From Candidatus Iainarchaeum sp. (GTDB taxonomy: Archaea > Iainarchaeota > Iainarchaeia > Iainarchaeales > DTGL01): a stretch of 17,000 nucleotides of DNA. The notes beneath the pieces were generated by a model. It was not told where the DNA came from. It did not search any database and saw only the letters and a program-made list of their open reading frames with translations. The stretch lies in NCBI GenBank assembly GCA_017608995.1, contig JAFCEU010000023.1:1-17000 (forward strand), read 5' to 3'. Shown here one piece after another: positions 1 through 6,308 of this stretch (positions are counted from its first letter, which is position 1; every line of letters begins with the position of its first letter). Both the position numbers and the translations under genes were made by a program.

Positions 1-262
1 TATACTCCTTTCCGTTATGTATAAATTCTAATTCAACTTTAGCATAATCCTGCTGCGCTGGCCTATCCATTATAACGCTATTCAGTGTTGCTTCTCTCCT
101 CTGCAGCTCAGGAAAAGTTCCAAAAAGCGCAAAACAAATAGCATTTATAACACTGCTTTTGCCTGCACCCATCTTTCCAATAAGCACGTTGCTTCCTTTC
201 TCAAATTCAAGCTCTGTGCTTTTATGTGAGCGCCAATTAATTAGCTTAATCCGCTTTATCAT
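1..262 (-). CDS. rad50: DNA repair ATPase Rad50, N-terminal part (runs off window)
   Basis: The minus strand from ATG 262 encodes 87 residues without a stop, beginning MIKRIKLINWRSHKSTELEF and carrying a Walker A loop GKMGAGKSS at about residues 30-38. It continues into the ICFALFG-type segment seen after the P-loop in Rad50/SMC ATPases. Rad50 works with Mre11 in double-strand break processing; its N-terminal half-ATPase pairs with a C-terminal half across a long coiled coil, here outside the window. The opening KRIKLINWRSHKSTEL matches Rad50 better than SMC. A TATA-like ATTTTTAACC lies about 26-35 nt upstream of ATG 262, so the transcript is probably leaderless. The gene diverges from the toxin-antitoxin pair at 402. 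SbcC-like or RecN-like ATPases are alternatives, but I consider them less likely. Confidence 0.88.
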   Translation of the reverse strand, partial: MIKRIKLINWRSHKSTELEFEKGSNVLIGKMGAGKSSVINAICFALFGTFPELQRREATLNSVIMDRPAQQDYAKVELEFIHNGKEY

Positions 263-307
263 AATATATAATCTTTTGCAACATAAGGTTAAAAATCAGA
301 TATTCAG

Positions 308-345
308 CATTTCTTTGTTGCATAACCATTTCTTTGTTGCATAAC
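308..345. repeat. Perfect tandem duplication of a 19-bp unit (candidate operator)
   Basis: The unit CATTTCTTTGTTGCATAAC occurs at 308-326 and again, without a spacer, at 327-345. The core TGTTGCA (316-322 and 335-341) also appears inverted as TGCAACA at 277-283. All copies lie between the divergent rad50 and relB-like starts, upstream of the relB TATA box. The arrangement resembles a multi-site operator for a ribbon-helix-helix antitoxin, but binding is inference. Confidence 0.6.
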
Positions 346-360
346 TCTGGCTTTCAAAAG

Positions 361-371
361 TTTTAAATATA
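361..371 (+). promoter_or_regulatory. TATA box of the relBE-like operon
   Basis: TTTTAAATATA lies about 31-41 nt before ATG 402, the usual place for an archaeal TATA box serving a short-leader transcript. GGCGATTATA at 392-401 would then form a roughly 10-nt leader directly before the start codon. Confidence 0.6.
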
Positions 372-401
372 TTCTGCTATATTATTCTATAGGCGATTAT
401 A

Positions 402-647
402 ATGTCAGAAATTACAACGATTCAGATACAAAAGAGCTTAAAGAGGGAGCTCGATTCTCTACGGGAATATAAGCGTGAAACTTATGCGGATGTAATAAAA
501 AAGCTTATTGAAAGATTTAAGGAGCAGGAAGAATCAGAACTGGAACTTTCTGAAGAGGCTCTGAAAGCCATTAAAGAAGCCAGGGAAGACGTTAGAAAGG
601 GCAAGGTTTATTCCACAGAGCAAATAAAAGAAACCCTGGGTCTCTAA
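402..647 (+). CDS. RelB-like antitoxin (ribbon-helix-helix type)
   Basis: This is an 81-residue, highly charged protein. Residues 4-12 (ITTIQIQKS) look like the beta strand of a ribbon-helix-helix DNA-binding domain, and the following segment through residue 40 (LREYKRETYADVIKKLIERF) fits its two helices. The C-terminal half, with LSEEALKAIKEAREDVRKGK and then STEQIKETLG, is the toxin-wrapping tail typical of archaeal RelB antitoxins. The protein would neutralise the downstream RelE-like toxin and probably repress its own operon. The toxin ATG follows the stop codon with no gap, so the two are translationally coupled. The leader GGCGATTATA ends exactly at the ATG, which supports this start. 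The family is clear from architecture and context; the exact subfamily is not. Confidence 0.85.
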   Translation: MSEITTIQIQKSLKRELDSLREYKRETYADVIKKLIERFKEQEESELELSEEALKAIKEAREDVRKGKVYSTEQIKETLGL

Positions 648-905
648 ATGCCTTTTAAGATTATTTGGTCAAATAGGGCAAAAAAAGACCTTGCAAAACT
701 GGAAAAACATGTTGCTGAGCGAATAATTAAAAAAATTATAAATTTATCCCAAAAAGAGCAAATTCTGCTCGAAAAGGTTAAAGGCAAAGATTTTTTCAAA
801 TATAGGGTTGGTGATTATAGAGTTTTCATAGATCGCTATCCTCTTAGAAAGAGGCTCGTAGTTCTGACGATAATGCATAGAAAAAAAGCATATAAGAACA
901 TCTAA
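648..905 (+). CDS. RelE/ParE-family toxin
   Basis: This 85-residue basic protein has the order of a RelE-fold toxin: strand FKIIWSNRAKKDL, two helices, then KYRVGDYRVFID (residues 51-62) and the C-terminal VVLTIMHRKKAYKNI. In archaeal RelE proteins the central VGDYRV segment and the terminal HRxxxY segment supply the basic residues that cut mRNA in the ribosome. Candidates here are R53, R58, H77, R78, K80 and Y82. Retention of these residues suggests an active RNase rather than a decayed copy. It starts at ATG 648, immediately after the antitoxin stop, and ends 11 nt from the convergent EF1-beta remnant. A gyrase-targeting ParE activity cannot be excluded from sequence alone. Confidence 0.87.
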   Translation: MPFKIIWSNRAKKDLAKLEKHVAERIIKKIINLSQKEQILLEKVKGKDFFKYRVGDYRVFIDRYPLRKRLVVLTIMHRKKAYKNI

Positions 906-916
906 GCAAGCGAAAA

Positions 917-1083
917 TCAAATTCTGGTTATGTGCTCTAACCTTACATCGCTCACTTTAGGTATGGCTTTTATTTCCTCTTCAAGCTTTTCAGATAGGCC
1001 TTCCTGCTCTTGCATTAGAAAAGCTGCAATTACCGCCCTGGCTCCTCAGGCATTATTCTGTATACTGCCATAAGTTCGGCCAT
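917..1083 (-). pseudogene. Translation elongation factor 1-beta, disrupted by internal deletion and frame change
   Basis: From ATG 1083 the minus strand reads MAELMAVYRIMPEEPGR and then stops at TAA. Those residues match the N-terminus of archaeal aEF1-beta, the nucleotide-exchange factor that reloads EF1A with GTP. In another frame the DNA continues RAVIAAFLMQEQEGLSEKL, then EEEIKAIPKVSDVRLEHITRI and a stop at 917-919, which matches the C-terminal half of the same factor. Family members are about 88-90 residues; only about 55 remain. The missing part corresponds to the central helix and the conserved EEPIAFGL-type segment, about 32 residues. The gene lies directly downstream of the zinc-ribbon gene, its usual archaeal partner, which confirms identity. 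A GAGGTGTTG ribosome-binding motif is still present before the ATG. This is either a true lesion with another copy elsewhere, or an assembly or sequence error. Confidence 0.8.
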
Positions 1084-1096
1084 TTCAACACCTCTA

Positions 1097-1252
1097 TTAT
1101 GGTCCCTCAAAGCCGCATTCCGGGCACTTATATGCTTTGCTCGCCCTTCTGCACTTATCGCATCTTATTATGGTTGCCTTTAAGCAGTTCGGGCACTTAA
1201 ATTCCACATAGTCGCTTGCAACTATGGTATTGCAGCTAATGCATCTTTTCAT
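1097..1252 (-). CDS. Small zinc-ribbon protein (aEF1-beta operon partner)
   Basis: The minus strand from ATG 1252 encodes 51 residues with four CxxC knuckles: CISC (4-7), CPNC (20-23), CDKC (31-34) and CPEC (43-46). The protein ends in GFEGP, as the archaeal small zinc-ribbon family encoded just before aEF1-beta does. Eight cysteines suggest two zinc sites. The family is annotated as a predicted RNA-binding protein; its biochemical role is not established here. GGGTGGAAGT sits immediately before the ATG and matches the ribosome-binding motif seen at other starts in this window. The stop is 13 nt from the aEF1-beta ATG, so the two form an operon. A TTTTAAAAAT TATA-like stretch lies about 40 nt upstream. 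Confidence 0.85.
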   Translation of the reverse strand: MKRCISCNTIVASDYVEFKCPNCLKATIIRCDKCRRASKAYKCPECGFEGP

Positions 1253-1315
1253 ACTTCCACCCAGCATAATTCCTTAGCAAAAAACAATTTTTAAAACAAC
1301 AAAGCAGTATTAAAT

Positions 1316-1325
1316 CTTTTAATAG
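1316..1325 (+). promoter_or_regulatory. Probable TATA box of the tRNA-Arg gene
   Basis: TCTTTTAATA lies 25-34 nt before the mature tRNA 5' end at 1350, the spacing expected for an archaeal promoter. A second AT-rich stretch (TATATTTTTAAAG, 1328-1340) is closer and less well placed. Confidence 0.45.
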
Positions 1326-1349
1326 GGTATATTTTTAAAGTTATACATA

Positions 1350-1520
1350 GGCCCCGTAGCTTAATAGGACAGAGCAGCCGGCTTCGGAAATAAGGGGGCT
1401 TTGCCCCCTTATCAACCCCCGTTGGTTAATAATATTGGTTCGGATGGGTTGATAAGAGCAACGCTGCCCCCTTATGTTGGGGGAACCGGCAGGTTGGGGG
1501 TTCGAGTCCCCCCGGGGTCA
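1350..1520 (+). tRNA. tRNA-Arg(TCG) with a 97-nt intron
   Basis: All cloverleaf parts are present. The acceptor stem GGCCCCG (1350-1356) pairs with CGGGGTC (1513-1519), and A1520 is the discriminator. The D-stem GCTT (1359-1362) pairs with GAGC (1372-1375) around a loop containing GG. The anticodon stem GCCGG (1377-1381) pairs with CCGGC (1486-1490). The variable region is AGGTT, and the T-arm is GGGGG-TTCGAGT-CCCCC (1496-1512). The anticodon loop reads CT-TCG-G then A, giving anticodon TCG, with C35 as expected for arginine. The exons are 1350-1387 and 1485-1520, joined at the canonical position 37/38. CCA is not encoded, so the CCA-adding enzyme next door is needed. Anticodon identity depends on the inferred splice sites. 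Confidence 0.87.
1388..1484 (+). other. tRNA intron with alternative hairpins
   Basis: Cutting after G1387 and before A1485 fits a bulge-helix-bulge: CTTC (1382-1385) can pair with GGGG (1479-1482), with three-nt bulges GGA (1386-1388) and GAA (1483-1485), each cut after its second base. Inside, ATAAGGGGGC (1390-1399) can pair with either of two identical GCCCCCTTAT copies (1403-1412 or 1466-1475). CTTATCAACCC (1408-1418) can pair with GGGTTGATAAG (1446-1456). CAACCCCC (1413-1420) can pair with GTTGGGGG (1476-1483). These pairings are mutually exclusive in part. Confidence 0.75.
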
Positions 1521-2915
1521 TTAAAAGAACCTTTCACGCGCTCTGAGAAACTCAGTTAGTGCGCGAGCAAATTCAACATCTTTGCAGTTCGCAATAATCT
1601 GCTTTGCTCCGAGAATCTTTGCTTTTTTTAGCATGGATTTTATCGGTTCTTTGCCACGCGAAGAAATAAATCTTGTCAATTTCTTCATAGCATCTTTTGC
1701 TTTCCTAATTTTCCTTTTTTCTACAACAACCAGCACATCATTTTCTATGCGTGGCCCAGCAACCGCTTTTCTGTGCTTTTCAATGAACGCTCTGCAGTTC
1801 TTCTCATCAAATACTGGCGGCCCGAGCACCTTCACAAGTTCGCTCAGCTCTGCGCTTTCAAGCTCTATAAGATAGCAATATTTGTCAGCGAGCTCCGCAA
1901 TCCTTATGTTTAGCGGCTTGAATCCTATTTTTGCAAGCTCTGCTTCGCAAAAACTCCTGAAACGCTTAAGCTGCCCATAAATAATATCCTTCGCTATCTT
2001 TTCTTTCTTCGGAATCTCTATTACAATAACTCTCCTTTTCCCAAGCTCTTTTTTTATCCTCTCTAATTTCATTGGTTTTGTTTTTTTAGGGAAGAAAAAA
2101 TCTATGCTTGGTTTTTCAAGGAACGCTCTGCATGCAGCGACAAACCTTGCAAATTGCTCCAGGCTCAAAGCACTTGCAACATTCCTTTTAGGATCGGTTG
2201 GATCTGGAAATACTAGAGGGTTATCACATTTACATTTTTTTAGGTGTGAATCCTTCAATGCAATTTTAATGCCCGGTTTCCACTTCGAAGCGTTTTTTAT
2301 ACACTCAATAAAAGAGCCGTACTTCAGTATTAAAAGTTCTATAAGATAACCAGCAAAGCCTTCATTAGCAATATCTGCGCCATAGCACTTAATGCCCTTA
2401 ACAAACGCTTTAAGCAAGCGCACCTCTTTTTTATACTCTTCTTTCAAATGTTTCTTCAAGAAGCGCGCGTGAAATGGCGACCTATCAACTGAGCTCTTTA
2501 GCTTGCTTGCTCTGCTAACCTTATAAGAAGGCACAATTTCGATCTCGTAGCCCTCTATAATTCCCTTCACATATGGGTGCTCGCTGTATTCAATCCAATG
2601 CTCATGCCCCGCAAAAACGCGCTTGCCTATGCGCAACCCTTCCTTCTCAAATTCCTCTCTCGATAGACCCTCTTCAAAGAGCACAAATATATCAAAATCT
2701 CTTTCGTTACGCAAGTGAGTATCTCTCGCAACCGAACCGCAAAGCATAACGCTTACATGCTTGCCTTCAATCTTCTTTATCTTATTTATTATTCGCCTCG
2801 CTAGCTCAAGCTCTTTCCGTTTTTCGCTAGCGGTTGGCGTTACTTTTGCAAGCACTTCTGCAAGCATTGCTTTTATTCTTTTTTCCAAAGAATCACCATA
2901 ACATATTAAAAACAC
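1521..2915 (-). CDS. cca: CCA tRNA nucleotidyltransferase, archaeal class I
   Basis: This 464-residue enzyme adds or repairs the 3' CCA of tRNAs. The nucleotidyltransferase signature is GSVARDT (60-66) followed by D73 and D75 in RDFDIFVLF. The third metal-binding carboxylate position is E126 in YEIEIVPSYK, where family members I know have Asp in the corresponding EVDVVP stretch. The SSVDRSPFH segment (about 142-150), KNASKWKPG and DPTDPKRNVASALS are further family landmarks. Length is slightly above the usual 435-460 residues. ATG 2915 gives extra residues MFLICYGD before the homologous part, so a downstream TTG at codon 10 is possible. The stop abuts the 3' end of the convergent tRNA-Arg, which lacks encoded CCA. 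It diverges from the ATPase at 2946 across only 30 AT-rich bases. Confidence 0.93.
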   Translation of the reverse strand: MFLICYGDSLEKRIKAMLAEVLAKVTPTASEKRKELELARRIINKIKKIEGKHVSVMLCGSVARDTHLRNERDFDIFVLFEEGLSREEFEKEGLRIGKRVFAGHEHWIEYSEHPYVKGIIEGYEIEIVPSYKVSRASKLKSSVDRSPFHARFLKKHLKEEYKKEVRLLKAFVKGIKCYGADIANEGFAGYLIELLILKYGSFIECIKNASKWKPGIKIALKDSHLKKCKCDNPLVFPDPTDPKRNVASALSLEQFARFVAACRAFLEKPSIDFFFPKKTKPMKLERIKKELGKRRVIVIEIPKKEKIAKDIIYGQLKRFRSFCEAELAKIGFKPLNIRIAELADKYCYLIELESAELSELVKVLGPPVFDEKNCRAFIEKHRKAVAGPRIENDVLVVVEKRKIRKAKDAMKKLTRFISSRGKEPIKSMLKKAKILGAKQIIANCKDVEFARALTEFLRARERFF

Positions 2916-2945
2916 ATTATTTTTAATTAATATTAATTATTTAAG

Positions 2946-4520
2946 GTGGTTTTCATAACAAGAGAAACAGCAAAAATACCGCAGATAAAAGGCCCTTTGC
3001 TGGAATCCTATTCAAACGTACAGATTTTCGAAGGCTTTCCATATAAGCTCTATGAGGTAAGCATAGATGGCTTCACTGAGAAGCAGCGCGAATTTGTAGA
3101 TTTACTCACAAACGCTATAAAAAGAGTCTATTCTATAGAGGAGCTCAGAAGAACCTTGCCTATTAGAAAAGCAGAGGAATTTGCAGAGCTTTTTAATAGC
3201 GAAATCATACAAACAGTTGAAGTAAATCAGTTGCTTTTAATGCTACCCTCTTACGAAGTTTATACAAAACTAAAAAAATCTTTAATAAAGCTGCTTGAAG
3301 AATTTTTCCCAGATTTAGAAAATAAGGAAAAGATTGTAACAACCATTTTGGGCGAAGCTGTTGGCTATGGGCTTTTGGAGCCATTGATTAGAGATGATAA
3401 CCTTGAGGAAATAATGGTAAATGGCCCAAAAAGGCCAATCTTTGTGTTTCACAAGAAGCATGGGATGTGCAGAACGAATATAGTTATTGAAAATGAAAGA
3501 AAGCTTTATAGAATAATTGCAAGAATTGCTTACACAGTTGGTAAAAAGTTTGATGAAAATAATGCTTTGCTTGATGCTCGCTTGCCTGACGGCTCAAGAG
3601 TGAATGCGACTTATAAAAGTGCTACTCCTTTCGGCTATACACTTACAATAAGAAAATTCAATAAGACGCCGCTTTCAATAGTTCAGCTCATCCAAAACAG
3701 AACGATAAGCAGCGAAGCGGCAGCATTTTTATGGTTGGCTGTTGAAGGCCTGAAAATAAACCCGATGAATATAATAGTCAGCGGCGGCGCTAGCTCAGGA
3801 AAGACCACTTTGCTCAATGCTTTGGGTGCTTTTATAAGATACGATGATCGCATACTCACTATTGAAGATACTTTGGAGCTTGATTTGGGCAAGCGCGAGA
3901 ATTGGATACAGCTTGAAGCAAGGCCAAAGATTCAGGATACAAAAGAGATATCCATGAACGATTTGCTCAAGAATTCCTTGAGAATGCGCCCTGATCGCAT
4001 AATTGTCGGCGAAGTGCGAGGCGAAGAAGCGCAAACAATGTTTGTTGCGATGGACACAGGCCATAGAGGCATGCTCGGCACTTTGCACTCAAATACAGCT
4101 CGCGAAATGGTTTTGAGGCTTAAGAGTGCACCAATGAACGTGCCAATCCATATGATTCCGCTGCTTGATATTGCAGTTATAATGTTCAGGATGTATGATA
4201 GGCGCTTTGGAATAATAAGGCGCGTCCGCGAAATAGCTGAAATCGACAGAATGGAAGATAAGATACTTCTAAGCAATGTTTACGAATGGAATCGCAAAAA
4301 GGACGTTGTTGAAAAAACAGATATTCCAGCCAGAACCTTTGATAAGCTTGCAAATGCTACAAGTCTCACAAAGGGCGAGGTGAAAGAAGAATTCATTATA
4401 AGGAGACGCATACTTGAATGGATGCTTGAAAACAATATAGTTAAGTGGGCGGATGTAGAAGGCATAATTCAAAAATACTACTTAGACCCTAAAAGCATAC
4501 TAGATAAGCTCACTAAGTAA
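2946..4520 (+). CDS. Type II/IV secretion system (pilus/archaellum-type) ATPase
   Basis: This 524-residue protein belongs to the GspE/TadA/FlaI-like hexameric ATPases that power pilin or archaellin assembly at the inner face of the membrane. Walker A is GGASSGKT (280-287), the Walker B region RIIVGEVRGEE (351-361), and the His box GHRGMLGTLHS (372-382). DARLPDGSRVN (210-220) is the conserved segment preceding the ATP domain. The N-terminal 120 residues form the variable domain. GTG 2946 is the first start in frame, but GGTGGTT at 2945-2951 looks like a ribosome-binding motif, which would place initiation near ATA 2955; no ATG lies nearby. No TadC/FlaJ membrane partner is adjacent. The four pilin-like proteins near 16 kb are plausible substrates, which is inference. 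The 3' end overlaps the convergent thpR by 8 nt. Confidence 0.9.
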   Translation: MVFITRETAKIPQIKGPLLESYSNVQIFEGFPYKLYEVSIDGFTEKQREFVDLLTNAIKRVYSIEELRRTLPIRKAEEFAELFNSEIIQTVEVNQLLLMLPSYEVYTKLKKSLIKLLEEFFPDLENKEKIVTTILGEAVGYGLLEPLIRDDNLEEIMVNGPKRPIFVFHKKHGMCRTNIVIENERKLYRIIARIAYTVGKKFDENNALLDARLPDGSRVNATYKSATPFGYTLTIRKFNKTPLSIVQLIQNRTISSEAAAFLWLAVEGLKINPMNIIVSGGASSGKTTLLNALGAFIRYDDRILTIEDTLELDLGKRENWIQLEARPKIQDTKEISMNDLLKNSLRMRPDRIIVGEVRGEEAQTMFVAMDTGHRGMLGTLHSNTAREMVLRLKSAPMNVPIHMIPLLDIAVIMFRMYDRRFGIIRRVREIAEIDRMEDKILLSNVYEWNRKKDVVEKTDIPARTFDKLANATSLTKGEVKEEFIIRRRILEWMLENNIVKWADVEGIIQKYYLDPKSILDKLTK

Positions 4521-5046
4521 GTTTTAGTTCCGCAAGCTTTTTGTAAACTGGCCCAGCTCTTAAAAGAATAGATTCCATAATATCAACACTTTCTACAGGG
4601 AAGATTTCCTCAAATTTTATTTCCTTTAGCTTATCTGCAAGCTTTGCAAACTTTACATAAGGCATTCGTTTGTTTCTCGCTAACGTAACATGCGGATTAA
4701 AGCGCTCATCCCTTATGCCAAGAAGCTCGCATGCCCTTTTGTTTAACTCTACAATGCGCTCAGCGTTTTTATCAACACCAAGCCAAAGAACTCTATTGCC
4801 AAAGCACCCAATTCCTTTAAGACTTGCATCAAAGCGCTCAGCGCTGCTCAAGCTCTGCAACTTTTCCTTCAATTCTTTAACGTAATTCTCAGGCACATAG
4901 CCAATAAAAAGAAGCGTTACGTGCAGGTTTTCCTTCTCAACTTTTTTTAGCTCTTTCTCTGGCAACTTTTCCGAGAAAGTAGAATATATCTTTTCCTTGA
5001 GCTCTTCTGGCAGGTTTATTGCTAAGAATACCCTCTTCTGATTCAT
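4513..5046 (-). CDS. thpR: RNA 2',3'-cyclic phosphodiesterase (2'-5' RNA ligase family, ThpR)
   Basis: This 177-residue protein has the two HxTx motifs that define the 2H phosphoesterase superfamily: HVTL at 42-45 and HVTL at 119-122. They sit in the usual contexts ENLHVTLLFIG and FNPHVTLARNK. Family members open 2',3'-cyclic phosphates on RNA ends and can join 2'-5' linkages in vitro; the physiological substrate in archaea is uncertain. The length matches the family norm of about 175-190 residues. The start ATG overlaps the end of tyw3 (5043-5046), so it is the last gene of a coupled operon. Its 3' end overlaps the ATPase gene on the other strand. Confidence 0.93.
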   Translation of the reverse strand: MNQKRVFLAINLPEELKEKIYSTFSEKLPEKELKKVEKENLHVTLLFIGYVPENYVKELKEKLQSLSSAERFDASLKGIGCFGNRVLWLGVDKNAERIVELNKRACELLGIRDERFNPHVTLARNKRMPYVKFAKLADKLKEIKFEEIFPVESVDIMESILLRAGPVYKKLAELKLT

Positions 5047-5633
5047 TTAAGCTCAGCCCTTATAATACTTTCAAACTTTTTTAAGCGCTCGAAGTTTGCT
5101 TCAATTTTTTCATTAGCGTTCTTCACAACCTCTTTCATAAAGCTCTTGCTTACAATTATTTTATCACCAAACTTTACAGGCAAAGCGATTTCTTCAGTGC
5201 CTATAAGCTCAAGTATAAATTTGCCTGGTTTAGCAACAATGATGCCGCCGCGCTTAACTCCAGCCTTATTTTTTATATCAAGTATCTTTTCAGCTTTTTT
5301 GAGCGAGCTAGCGCCTATGTGAATTATAAAAGGCTCTGTCTTAAACCAGAGCTCGCAATTCTTAGCATCTTCTATGCCACGCCATACCTCTTCAAAACTA
5401 ACCTTGCGATGCCACTTCCTATGAAAGCTTGCATCTCTCTTCCTTTTTCCTTTAAGAGCAAGCAACAAAATTCTGCCACTGCAACTTGACGATGTGAAAA
5501 AGTGCTTTGTGTTGTTGATGAACTCGCACAGCGGAATTATTGCTTCATCAGCTTCCTGCTTTTTTACAGCCTCCTCAAAGCGCTTTTTATGCCTTCTCTT
5601 AACCATCTCAAATCTTATCTTTGCCTCGCTCAT
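5043..5633 (-). CDS. tyw3: tRNA wybutosine-synthesizing protein 3 (Tyw3)
   Basis: This 196-residue protein is an S-adenosylmethionine-dependent N4-methylase family member acting on the tricyclic base at G37 of tRNA-Phe. The hallmark SSCSGRI is at residues 49-55, preceded by FINNTKHFFTS. KPGKFILELIGTEEIALPV in the C-terminal half is also typical of Tyw3, as is the FIIHIGASSLKKAEKIL-type central segment. Wybutosine derivatives in archaea also need Taw1 and Taw2, which are not in this window. The start ATG overlaps the stop of the phosphoesterase gene by 4 nt, and its end overlaps the thpR ATG by 4 nt, giving tight coupling among the three genes. GGTAAGAAT precedes the ATG. Confidence 0.93.
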   Translation of the reverse strand: MSEAKIRFEMVKRRHKKRFEEAVKKQEADEAIIPLCEFINNTKHFFTSSSCSGRILLLALKGKRKRDASFHRKWHRKVSFEEVWRGIEDAKNCELWFKTEPFIIHIGASSLKKAEKILDIKNKAGVKRGGIIVAKPGKFILELIGTEEIALPVKFGDKIIVSKSFMKEVVKNANEKIEANFERLKKFESIIRAELK

Positions 5634-6262
5634 ATTCTTACCTTTTTCACACTTATGCTCTTGCCCACTTCAATAATAAATGCCCTGCCATCCTTTACAG
5701 CAGCAACATTTACGCAAGCAGTATCACCAAGCTTTATTTTTCCATAGGCTTCATGAGCGTGCCCACATATATTGAGCAAAGGTTTTTTCTTCAAAATTAT
5801 ATTCCTGATTGCTATGCTTCCAATATGTTCGTTAGCTGCAGCATCAAGTTTTGTATCCTTCGGCGGAAGATGCGTAACCAAAATAGAGCCCTTTGTTACT
5901 AATTTGCTAAGCACCTTTTCAATCTCAAGCTCAGGAAATAGCACGCTGCCTGCAGAGCCTATAAGCCCAAAACCAAAGCCACAGAACTTATAGCCTTTAA
6001 ATTTAGCACATTTCGCATGCAAGCTTATTTTTCTTTTCTCTAATACACTTAAAACCTCTTGCGTATCCAGATTGCCGGGCACAGCAAATACCTTTGCAAA
6101 CTCAAGCAAGCTGAGCACTTCGCTAGCATCGCCAGCATCACCATAATTTGTAAGGTCACCGGCAACTATAATTAAATCTATGCTTTTTTTATCCACACGC
6201 TCGAGTACTCTATTGAGGCTTTCCAGGCGCTGATGTATATCGCTCAATGCAAGTATGCGCAA
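5630..6262 (-). CDS. Calcineurin-like metallophosphoesterase (YfcE/MJ0936-like)
   Basis: The motifs of a binuclear metallophosphoesterase appear in order (numbered from the upstream ATG at 6274): SDIH (11-14), GDLTN (39-43), GNLD (67-70), THLPP (134-138) and GHAHE (171-175). Family enzymes hydrolyse phosphodiesters or monoesters, and the substrate cannot be read from sequence. GNLD replaces the common GNHE/GNHD, as in several small archaeal members. I prefer TTG 6262 because it gives the usual N-terminus xRILALSDIH and is preceded by GGTGTTCTGC, like other starts here; ATG 6274 would add MVFC. It is the first gene of the overlapping operon with tyw3 and thpR, which hints at an RNA-linked role, by context only. 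Confidence 0.88.
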   Translation of the reverse strand: MRILALSDIHQRLESLNRVLERVDKKSIDLIIVAGDLTNYGDAGDASEVLSLLEFAKVFAVPGNLDTQEVLSVLEKRKISLHAKCAKFKGYKFCGFGFGLIGSAGSVLFPELEIEKVLSKLVTKGSILVTHLPPKDTKLDAAANEHIGSIAIRNIILKKKPLLNICGHAHEAYGKIKLGDTACVNVAAVKDGRAFIIEVGKSISVKKVRI

Positions 6263-6308
6263 GCAGAACACCATTAAGTATTTTTTTACTTCGCACTAAA
6301 ATTATTAC

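Noticed and set aside
159..344. Plus-strand open frame of 61 codons
   Set aside because: It is antisense to the rad50 start and runs into the tandem repeat; its composition is not protein-like.
308..345. Two direct repeats considered as a CRISPR remnant
   Set aside because: The copies are contiguous, with no spacer and no dyad typical of CRISPR repeats, and no cas gene is present.
906..1320. Apparently gene-free stretch
   Set aside because: It is not empty: on the minus strand it holds the 51-residue zinc-ribbon gene and the broken aEF1-beta gene.
1390..1412. Strong GC hairpin that looks like an intrinsic terminator
   Set aside because: It lies inside the tRNA-Arg intron, has no following T-run, and its arms take part in other intron pairings.
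3683..4276. Minus-strand frames within the ATPase gene
   Set aside because: The plus strand here encodes the intact Walker A, Walker B and His-box motifs; the opposite frames are shadows.
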